This document shows positions 56,156-64,000 of a DNA stretch of 64,000 bases, in pieces. The position numbers were made by a program, and so were the translations under genes. Numbering within the stretch: the stretch's first letter is position 1; each line of letters begins with the position of its first letter. The stretch is taken from positions 72,737,644 to 72,801,643 of the forward strand of contig OZ026515.1 in NCBI GenBank assembly GCA_964019695.1, written 5' to 3'. The notes under the pieces are model-generated. The model was not told the DNA's origin. It saw nothing but the letters and a program-made list of their open reading frames with translations, and made no database searches. The DNA comes from Loripinus fragilis. Taxonomy: Eukaryota > Mollusca > Bivalvia > Lucinida > Lucinidae.

Positions 56156-58733
56156 TAATATATCTGACTGGTGGGTAAAGAAAAAAGACTACGACTCAAT
56201 AATACAGGAACATGTGTAGTAATATATCTGACTGGTGGGTAAAGAAAAAAGACTACGACTCAATAATACAGGAACAAGTGTAGTAATATTTCTGACTGGT
56301 GGGTAAAGAAAAAAGACTACGACTCAATAATACAGGAACATGTGTATTAATATATCTGACTGGTGGGTAAAGAAAAAAGACTACGACTCAATAATACAGG
56401 AACATGTGTAGTAATATATCTGACTGGTGGGTAAAGAAAAAAGACTACGACTCAATAATACAGGAACAAGTGTAGTAATATTTCTGACTGGTGGGTAAAG
56501 AAAAAAGACTACGACTCAATAATACAGGAACATGTGTAGTAATATATCTGACTGGTGGGTAAAGAAAAAAGACTAAGACTCAATAATACAGGAACATGTG
56601 TAGTAATATATCTGACTGGTGGGTGAGGAACAGACAAGACTACGACCCAATAATACAGGAACATGTGTAGAAATATATCTGACTGGTGGGTGAGGAACAG
56701 ACAAGACTACGACCCAATAATACAGGAACATGTGTAGAAATATATCTGACTGGTGGGTAAAGAAAAAAGACTACGACTCAATAATACAGGAACATGTGTA
56801 GAAATATATCTGACTGGTGGGTGAGGAACAGACAAGACTACGACCCAATAATACAGGAACATGTGTAGAAATATATCTGACTGGTGGGTAAAGAAAAAAG
56901 ACTACGACTCAATAATACAGGAACAAGTGTAGTAATATTTCTGACTGGTGGGTAAAGAAAAAAAGACTACGACTCAATAATACAGGAACATGTGTAGTAA
57001 TATATCTGACTGGTGGGTAAAGAAAAAAGACTACGACTCAATAATACAGGAACATGTGTAGTAATATATCTGACTGGTGGGTGAGGAACAGACAAGACTA
57101 CGACTCAATAATACAGGAACATGTGAAGTAATATATCTGGCTGGTGGGTGAGGAACAGACAAGACTACGACTCAATAATACAGGAACATGTGTAGAAATA
57201 TATCTGACTGGTGGGTGAGGAACAGACAAGACTACGACCCAATAATACAGGAACATGTGTAGTAATATATCTGACTGGTGGGTGAGGAACAGACAAGACT
57301 ACGACTCAATAATACAGGAACATGTGTAGTAATATATCTGACTGGTGGGTGAGGAACATACAAGACTACGACTCAATAATACAGGAACATGTGTAGTAAT
57401 ATATCTGACTGGTGGGTGAGGAACAGACAAGACTACGACTCAATAATACAGGAACATGTGTAGTAATATATCTGACTGGTGGATGAGAAACAGACAAGAC
57501 TACGACTCAATCATACAGGAACATGTGTAGTAATATATCTGACTGGTGGGTAAAGAAAAAAGACTACGACTCAATAATACAGGAACAAGTGTAGTAATAT
57601 TCTGACTGGTGGGTGAGGAACAGACAAGACTACGACTCAATAATACAGGAACAAGTGTAGTAATAAATCTGACTGATGGGTAAGAAAAAAGACTACGACT
57701 CAATAATACAGGAACATGTGTAGTAATATATCTGACAGGTGGGTAAAGAAAAAAGACTACGACTCAATAATACAGGAACACGTGTAGTAATATATCTGAC
57801 TGGTGGGTAAAGAAAAAAGACTACGACTCAATAATACAGGAACATGTGTAGTAATATTTCTGACTGGTGGGTAAAGAAAAAAAGACTACGACTCAATAAT
57901 ACAGGAACAAGTGTAGTAATATTTCTGACTGGTGGGTAAAGAAAAAAGACTACGACTCAATAATACAGGAACATGTGTAGTAATATATCTGACTGGTGGG
58001 TAAAGAAAAAAGACTACGACTCAATAATACAGGAACATGTGTAGTAATATTTCTGACTGGTGGGTAAAGAAAAAAGACTACGACTCAATAATACAGGAAC
58101 ATGTGTAGTAATATATCTGACTGGTGGGTAACGAAAAAAGACTACGACTCAATAATACAGGAACATGTGTAGTAATATTTCTGACTGGTGGGTAAAGAAA
58201 AAAGACTACGACTCAATAATACAGGAACACGTGTAGTAATATTTCTGACTGGTGGGTAAGAAAAAAGACTACGACTCAATAATACAGGAACATGTGTAGT
58301 AATATTTCTGACTGGTGGGTAAGAAAAAAGACTACGACTCAATAATACAGGAACATGTGTAGTAATATATCTGACTGGTGGGTAAAGAAAAAAGACTACG
58401 ACTCAATAATACAGGAACATGTGTAGTAATATTTCTGACTGGTGGGTAAAGAAAAAAGACTACGACTCAATAATACAGGAACATGTGTAGTAATATATCT
58501 GACTGGTGGGTAAAGAAAAAAGACTACGACTCAATAATACAGGAACAAGTGTAGCAATATATCTGACTGGTGGGTGAGGAACAGACAAGACTACGCCTCA
58601 ATAATACAGGAACAAGTGTAGTAATATATCTGACTGGTGGGTTAGAAAAAAGACTACGACTCAATAATACAGGAACATGTGTAGTAATATTTCTGACTGG
58701 TGGGTAAAGAAAAAAGACTACGACTCAATAATA
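56086..58733 (+). repeat. Satellite derived from the fucosyltransferase 3' coding end, about 40 copies
   Basis: The coding segment 56086-56152 (from TAGTAATATTTCCGACTGG to AACACGTG, encoding SNISDWW...DYDSIIQEHV) is the first unit. About 40 tandem copies follow with 85-95% similarity by eye. There are two length types: 67 bp (GGGTGAGGAACAGACAAGAC, like the gene) and 64 bp (GGGTAAAGAAAAAAGAC). A unit at about 57471-57537 still has the gene-like GGATGAGAAACAGACAAG. Each unit begins with TAG, the stop codon, and neither length is a useful multiple of three, so the array does not extend the protein. It probably forms part of the 3' UTR or downstream flank. Minus-strand frames across it are spurious. 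Confidence 0.95.
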
Positions 58734-58739
58734 GAATAT

Positions 58740-59985
58740 AAGTAAAGGTATAATTCATGCGTCAGTGGTTTTCTCTTTTTAAGCCCCCAGATTTGAAGAA
58801 GTAGGAAGCATGTTTGTTTCGGCTAGTTTGTGCCTGCGTGTGTCAGGTCAAGCTAGGATTCTGAAATTTCATGTATGGATTCCTCCTGGAAAAGACCTGA
58901 GTAATCTTATTTTACTCTAGGCAGAGTAAGCTCCCTTCCAGCAGTTATGTACATCCAAAAGAAAGGCAACTACCTCGTTACTTGACTCAAAGCGTTATTA
59001 GCTAATAAAAATAATATTGTTAATAAAGTTTTGCAAAAAAAACAGTAACATTTTCTGAGGTATGGCATCTGAAAATTTTGGCTTAGTAAGCTTGTTGGCA
59101 AGAAATCTCAAGATGTAGGACAACTACTAACTGTTCTGCTTATTGCTGGTGGAGGCTCAAACAATGTTCGTTTGTTAGAGAGATGCGCAAATCATATAAT
59201 GATAACAGAAGAGCATTTGAAAAATGATGAAATACTGTTCAAAATGTTTTGAACATCGGTTGATTGTTATATAAAGGGTAAGAGGAGTGCTCATTACATA
59301 CATGTCTACCACATTATAACAATCCTCACTACAATACGGATTCCAATATAACACGGTCATATCTTGGCTCCCAGATGGTTATTTTCCTATTGTTCATAGG
59401 TAAATAACCTCAATATAACATGATTTTGCTTACAACATGGTCTAAATATTATGGACCCCAAAAAAAGGCGTTATAATAAGGTAGACCTGGTTTCAGAGAT
59501 GTTTGAACATAGCGGATTACGGACCATGAGTATACTATAAGCTCTGCCTTTGAGCCTTTGGGCTCAAGTGATGAGCCACTAAGAGCTAATGTCATTCCTG
59601 ACATAATACACTTAACCAAAAATTCAACCATCCGATTTTCTGGAGCGGCATAGAACAAATAGCAAATCCATTTGAAACCCTAATAGACCAGTACATATAC
59701 ATGTATGTCAGAAAATTTGGGCCATTCATGTACCAAAATCAGAAAATAGGGCCATTGATATACTTTCTTTTTTAAAAAGCGGCGCTGAAAAAGGGGGCTA
59801 TTCGGCACGCACATCCGTACTATGTCATATAAAGGGAATTACCCCCCTCCCCCTGAGGTCATTATATAAATGGCAAGACATCATGTTACAGTCTTATATT
59901 ATATTAATGTATAATAGAACGTTAAGGTCCGATTTTGACGTCAAACACAAATTTGCCAGATATGGTCTAAATGTCACATGATACA
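58740..59985. other. No gene recognised
   Basis: AT-rich sequence downstream of the satellite, short frames only. AATAAA-type poly(A) signals are too common to pick one for the fucosyltransferase. Confidence 0.4.
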
Positions 59986-60007
59986 CTTCTACTGCCCTGC
60001 GGTAGAA

Positions 60008-60240
60008 GCCGGCTTTTACAGCGACGTGGTAGAGTGTTTGCCTGTAGATCCAGCGACTTGGGTACGATTCCCAATTGGGACAGCATTTTACCTGTCCCAG
60101 CCTGGAATCGAACCCAGCTCACTGGACCTGCCCCAGCCGGGAATCGAACCCAGGTCGCTTACCTGTCCCAGGCGGGAACCGAACCCAGCTCGCTGGACCT
60201 GTCCCAGCCGGGAATTGAACTCAGGTCGCTGAATCTACGC
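60008..60240. repeat. tRNA-like segment followed by four antisense B-box units
   Basis: GCGACGTGGTAGAGTG (A-box-like) and GGGTACGATTCCC (B-box-like) on the plus strand are followed by four tandem 35-36-bp units, ACCTGYCCCAGCCGGGAAT + CGAACCCAGSTCGCTGG. Each unit carries the reverse complement of a B box. Confidence 0.75.
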
Positions 60241-60249
60241 CATAAATTT

Positions 60250-61360
60250 GTTGACTTGGCCTTACAATATAAACACAATTAATCACAGAAATAAGTATAT
60301 TTGACCCCTCTTTAATTGATTTGACAGAAGAAGCCGGTCGCATCAATTTCATATTACATGTACAATCCATGCATTGTTTTCTTACCTATCCCACAAACCT
60401 AGCTAAGATACCTCATTCAACGTGTTTTTCAAACAAAAGGCAACCCTTTAAACAATGCTCCTTGAACACTGAGTTTATTTGAAACAAATAGTATGGCATC
60501 ACCTTAATATACTGTAAAAAAGAACAAAAGAAAACAAATAAAATAATATGTTCTGATCACAGGGTTTACTCAAATATCTCAATTTATGCACCAGTTGCAA
60601 AAAGAACCGATACAGTGTATTGTTACAAGAGCATAACAGGAATTAGTCTAGGGCCACCATCGGCCCGCCAGCTGACTTAATTTTTACAGGTCCTTTGGGA
60701 AATAGCGACCAAGTGAGGTTTGAATTGAGTGACTGAGCTTGTTCATGAGAGTTAGAAGAAACTGTAACATCCCTGACACCGCCTGAAAGGTTGTCGGTTT
60801 TCAGTGCCTGAAAACAACTGTCCGAAAAGAACCAGAAAATCTTCTCAGTGACGCATATGAAAAGCTGGCAAGTATCGAACCATCAGCGAAACGCCATCCA
60901 AATGGCGTTTCGATGGTGAGCCAATTTTGGGTAGAGATCGTATGGTTACTGATTGGAAATACGGGGGTGTTATTACTTTACATGGCACTTGACTGGTTTG
61001 GCATACGGAGGTAACCATGGCAACTGAACCACCGTCTTGTAACGGAGCTGATGTGACACCGATATCGTCTCAACGTTTATAATGTGCATTGTTCTATCCA
61101 ACTTGATATCAAACCACCGGCTCTGTCGGCAGCGCCAATAATAAGCTATCAATATAAGGCGCGTGGTTAATATGTGGGCGCCGACGCGGATAAAGTAACC
61201 GTGGCTGAAAGAAGAAAAGAAAAGAATCTAGAATGCGGACATAAACTGCAACTAATGAGTGGCGACTTCAATCAATCAGCAAGAGTTCAGAAGAGCTTTC
61301 CAGAGCCTCCACTAGTGAGTATGTAGCTGAAGTTTCTTAAGGAGTACGGACAAAAGCTTT
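60250..61360. other. Non-coding; broken palindrome P2 and receptor 5' flank
   Basis: Contains the split palindrome at 60651-60930. No exon is recognised, although an additional 5' exon or promoter for the receptor gene should lie here or upstream. Confidence 0.4.
60890..60918. repeat. Palindrome core, family P2 (second copy)
   Basis: GCGAAACGCCAT, CCA, AATGGCGTTTCG: the same core as at 44795-44830. The outer left part of the family (GGGCCACCATCGGCCCGCCA) lies at 60651-60670, separated by about 220 bp. Confidence 0.8.
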
Positions 61361-61431
61361 GTCAGGTGGGACAGAACAGAGTTTCATTAGGTTTTCTTTT
61401 TGGGAGTGCTCTTATAACATGGAAAATCAGC

Positions 61432-62427
61432 ATGAATATATATAAAAGTGTATTAATTATATTGTGCGTATCTTGCAGTACTGCAAGTGTTGTTGCAACT
61501 TGGGCCACAACGAGGAAAAACTATCTAGAACTGTATAACTTCTACGATAACAATGGAGTACCTCTGACTGATATTCTTCCAATCATTATTCAAGATAATG
61601 GAATTGAAGTAAAAATTTCTCTAGCACTTGATTCCCTAAATGGTTATGATGCGGTCAAGGGCCAGATTGATATAAGTGGCAGCGTGTATCTTGAATGGAT
61701 AGATGAAGCCATAAGAAACATAAACTTTGCTACGGCGTCGGCGTCAGAGGAGATTTTAACTGTAGATCCCAATCAAGCATGGACTCCTTCCATTGTTTTG
61801 CTAAATGCGGTAGACACGGTTGAAAATATTGGGGATACAACATACAAACTGCGCGTTAACATCGCTAATGGTACAGTAAAATGGCAGCCACGAGTGTTGC
61901 TAAGAGCCTCCTGTTCGCCTGACGTTAAGTATTACCCATTTGATCGTCAGAATTGTAGCTTTACCTACACCGCATGGGGATTTAGTACGAGTGAGATCAG
62001 CCTCAAGGTCATGAACAATGAATGGGACAGGAGCAACTATGAACCGAATGGTGTCTGGGACATAGTGAGCACATCTTCGTCAACATATCAATCAAGTGGT
62101 TCCACATATGCTACATTTTCAATCATTATCGACAGACACCCACTGTATTTTACCTTCAACATAGGCCTTCCTATCTTACTTCTAGGACTTCTTAATGGAT
62201 TCGTTTTTCTACTTCCGGCGGAAACTGGAGAGCGGGTGGGATTCTGCATCACGTGTTTCCTGTCTTTTGTGATTTTGCTGCAGACAACAATGGCGTTCCT
62301 GCCAGAGATTGCTAGCCCAATGTCGCTACTCTGCTTCTATATAATTGTGATGATGATATTCAGCATGGTCATTAATATTCTCACTATTTTGATGCTGCGA
62401 GTGTACCACAAGCCAGCAAAAGAAAAG
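61432..62427 (+). CDS. Cys-loop ligand-gated channel subunit (nicotinic acetylcholine receptor-like), 5' exon(s), partial
   Basis: The exon encodes 332 residues from ATG 61432 to a splice donor AAAG|GTAATG after PAKEK (62427/62428, phase 0). The start is chosen because the upstream in-frame extension opens at GTG and lacks an ATG, whereas residues 1-21 from 61432 form a signal peptide. Extracellular domain: loop A WTPSIVLLNAVD (117-128); Cys loop C161-C175 with the canonical 13 residues (CSPDVKYYPFDRQNC) and an NCS sequon; YTAWGF (loop B, 179-184). Loop C (STYQSSGSTY) lacks the vicinal Cys pair, so it is a non-alpha-type subunit. M1 is about 238-262, M2 about 268-290 preceded by ETGER (a Glu at the intracellular ring suggests cation selectivity), and M3 about 298-322. 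The M3-M4 loop and M4 must be in later exons beyond 64000. In the family, five subunits form the channel. The ligand is unknown. Confidence 0.88.
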
Positions 62428-62527
62428 GTAATGTTTACTTTATATATGCTTTAAATCACTACTCACTGTACCAGAGTTTTTTTATTTAGGTTGACAGGAT
62501 TGGACTTAACATTGTCTTTTGCCTCAC

Positions 62528-63050
62528 TACAATTCAAACCATTTTATAAAATACATGTATTGTGAAAAAGTTTATAAAAGGAATGGTAAAATCTATTTTG
62601 GTCTATCAAAACATCAGATGAAGTTCTTAATAAATTTTAAAAAATGTAAAGGTTTTCTAGCATCTAGTGTGTCAAAATATGATTTATCAGCTATCTATAT
62701 TACATTGCCTCATAATCAAATCAAAGAAAAACTTACTGAATTAAGTGAACAAATTTTTAACAAGGAGGGCTCTCTTTATTTAGAATGTCATGACAAAAAA
62801 AAAAACATTTTTTCACTTATGAACAAAAAATACAATTTGTGGCCATGTCAGAAAGTTTGTGACACTCTCCGACATTATCGTTTGGACAATATATCTATTA
62901 GGTTTGGCTCTAAACTGTATCAGCAAATTACAGCTATTCCAATAATTAAGTATTTATCGTGTCTGCTCCTCTTGTTGTATATTTGCTTAAAAATTATACA
63001 AGAGAGCTTTCTGATAAAAATCAGGCTAATTTTATTGAAGCGTTCAAAGT
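62528..63050 (+). pseudogene. Retroelement RT, N-terminal to motif-B region (copy D, left part)
   Basis: The frame has no ATG. It includes SVSKYDLSAIYITLPHNQIK (RT motif A with its Asp), FNKEGSLYLECHDKK, YNLWPCQKVCDTL, ISIRFGSKLYQQI and AIPI (motif B, normally GIPMG). After a frameshift it continues CAPLVVYLL and SDKNQANFIEAFK, stopping just before the catalytic YLDD. It lies within the presumed intron of the receptor gene. A reversed tail copy interrupts it, and the RT resumes at 63608. Confidence 0.85.
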
Positions 63051-63607
63051 AAGAAAGACAGCAAGGATCAGGAATCGATATAATCAAGTACCACACCTGT
63101 CCCAGGATACCAAATGGGAAAGTAACAAAACCACAATAAACATCACAAACAAGAGCCAAGAGGTCAGCCCTTTCCCTTCAGGTGACCACAAGGCAGCAAT
63201 GAACAGACGCAAAAGCATGACAAACGCATGACATAAATAACACAAATGATCCACAAAAAAGTACTGCCCTGGAACGGTCAACGGTCAGTAAAAATAGTTT
63301 ACTGGAGGGCTTAAAACCGGATTCACGGTGTGCCAACCTCATCCTCAGTTCAGATGTGGACCAAGACACATAGATGTTTGGTTAGCATGAAATGCCACTA
63401 ACTTATCCATGCATCATCTCCTAGAACATATAAATCAAGATATAAAAAGAAGCTAAAGCAAAGATAAGGACTCTACTGTACATAAAACTGAATAGCGGAA
63501 CAAAAGAAACACTTAAAACCCGGTGGGCCTGACAACAGCCAAAACATCAGGCCCATACTATCTCATCAATAGATAAATCTATAAGTCGGAACCGTCATAG
63601 AGTCTGA
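63051..63607 (-). mobile_element. Retroelement tail, minus strand, inserted inside copy D
   Basis: Complete tail in inverse orientation: GATCAGGAATCGATATAATC near 63068, GAGGTCAGCCCTTTCCCTTC, CTGGAGGGCTTAAAACCGGA, GGTGGGCCTGACA and GTCATAGAGTCTGAAGTCC at 63593-63611, the last corresponding to the RT stop region of copy B. The copy is 5' truncated about ten codons before the RT stop. Confidence 0.85.
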
Positions 63608-63740
63608 AGTCCAAACCACTCTACTTTATCTAGATGACTAACTGAATATTGATAAGCATTATTTTGAAAATTGTTAAGTCAAATATAACTCACAGAACTT
63701 CAGATAAATAAAGCAAATTCTTTTGAAATTGAAACTTCCT
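63608..63740 (+). pseudogene. Retroelement RT copy D, continuation with YLDD
   Basis: Immediately right of the inserted tail the plus strand reads TLLYLDD, a stop, then LNIDKHYFEN and decayed QNFR..KQILL sequence. This is the continuation (TSRYLDDILNI...ELQLNKA) of the frame that broke at 63050. Confidence 0.75.
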
Positions 63741-63744
63741 TTTT

Positions 63745-64000
63745 ATTGCAAACAATATGGACCTAGATCCTACTGCTTCCTTATGAGCAGTCTGATCATG
63801 GTTCATTTTGTTTGCTTCCATGAAACTAGAATTCTGAGAAATCGCCTGGCAAAACCGAAGTCAAACAAAAGGACCCTCGGGCCCTGGGCCGTTCACCTGA
63901 GAATGACTGTTTATAAATGTAAAGGAAAGCAAATGCCCGCTCAAAGTCATTCGTCAAGCTATGAATTTTGATAGATCAGCAGTTTCATTAAGACTTTACA
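63745..64000. other. No gene recognised; MITE-like core
   Basis: AATATGGACCTAGATC..GCAGTCTGATCATGG and TTTGTTTGCTTCC blocks are distantly like the MITE interiors at 40.5, 47.3 and 54.8 kb. Confidence 0.35.

Noticed and set aside
57500..58342. Minus-strand repeat proteins (SRSLFSYP...ITTHVPVLL)
   Set aside because: They are antisense readings of the fucosyltransferase-derived satellite. The 64/67-bp unit lengths break the frame regularly.
56153..58733. The array as an extension of the fucosyltransferase protein
   Set aside because: Every unit begins with the stop codon TAG in the coding register of the first copy, and the unit lengths (64, 67) shift frame.
61366..61431. Receptor start 22 codons upstream of 61432
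   Set aside because: The codon there is GTG, and the extension would bury the signal peptide.
62428..62454. Receptor frame ending at the stop near 62454 as the real C-terminus
   Set aside because: The sequence after PAKEK (62427) begins with a GTAATG donor, and the protein would lack M4. An intron is far more likely.
62528..63740. Twin-priming 5' inversion as the cause of the inverted RT/tail arrangement
   Set aside because: In twin priming the inverted part lies upstream of the tail. Here RT sequence resumes on the far side of the tail, which fits a nested insertion.

Overview
This is eukaryotic nuclear DNA, most probably from a bivalve or related mollusc. It is AT-rich and gene-poor, with spliced animal genes (GT-AG introns), much simple-sequence DNA, retrotransposon fragments of types I associate with bivalve genomes, SINE-like tRNA relics, MITE-sized inverted repeats and several minisatellite arrays. 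The species cannot be named from the sequence. No rRNA, functional tRNA, operon or CRISPR array was seen.

Only three host genes are supported. (1) A divergent EMX / empty-spiracles homeobox gene lies on the minus strand: exon 1 (26233-25606) and the exon with homeodomain residues 1-44 (3848-3685). They are separated by an intron of about 21.8 kb, and the splice phases match. The exon with homeodomain residues 45-60 was not found and probably lies left of the window, so most of 1-26 kb is EMX intron. (2) An intact single-exon GT10 alpha-1,3-fucosyltransferase-like gene is at 55004-56155 (+). (3) The first large coding exon of a Cys-loop (nicotinic acetylcholine receptor-like) subunit is at 61432-62427 (+); it ends at a splice donor after M3 and the rest lies beyond the window.

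Most of the remaining DNA is repeats. One retroelement family (RT with FLDL and YLDD motifs, possibly Penelope-like) supplies at least five RT fragments, at 4.1, 14.6, 17.4, 29.5 and 62.5 kb. Many 5'-truncated copies of its roughly 500-bp tail lie on both strands, two of them nested inside other elements. There are also a CR1/Jockey-type LINE 3' end (17.5-19.2 kb), a decayed RTE-type LINE (28.2-30.35 kb) and a decayed mollusc-type LINE (7.25-8.15 kb, minus). Cut-and-paste candidates include a mariner-sized TIR element (5414-6719), a 1.5-kb TIR element with TTA target duplications (41043-42555) and several MITEs and palindromes.

Tandem arrays: dimeric 63/65-bp units (2.6-3.3 kb), about 186 bp x 9 (11.6-13.3 kb), 35 bp x 98 (36396-39825), about 46 bp (43.0-43.6 kb), and about 40 copies of a 64/67-bp unit (56.15-58.73 kb). 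The last array is visibly a copy of the final codons of the fucosyltransferase gene.

The most unusual items are the satellite born from the end of a fucosyltransferase reading frame, the TIR element whose arms carry CpG-centred motifs every 10 bp, the indel-free 35-bp array that repeats a consensus-like 5' splice site about 95 times, and a cluster of TCF/LEF-type motifs upstream of EMX exon 1. All calls come from reading the sequence by eye; no alignment or database search was run.
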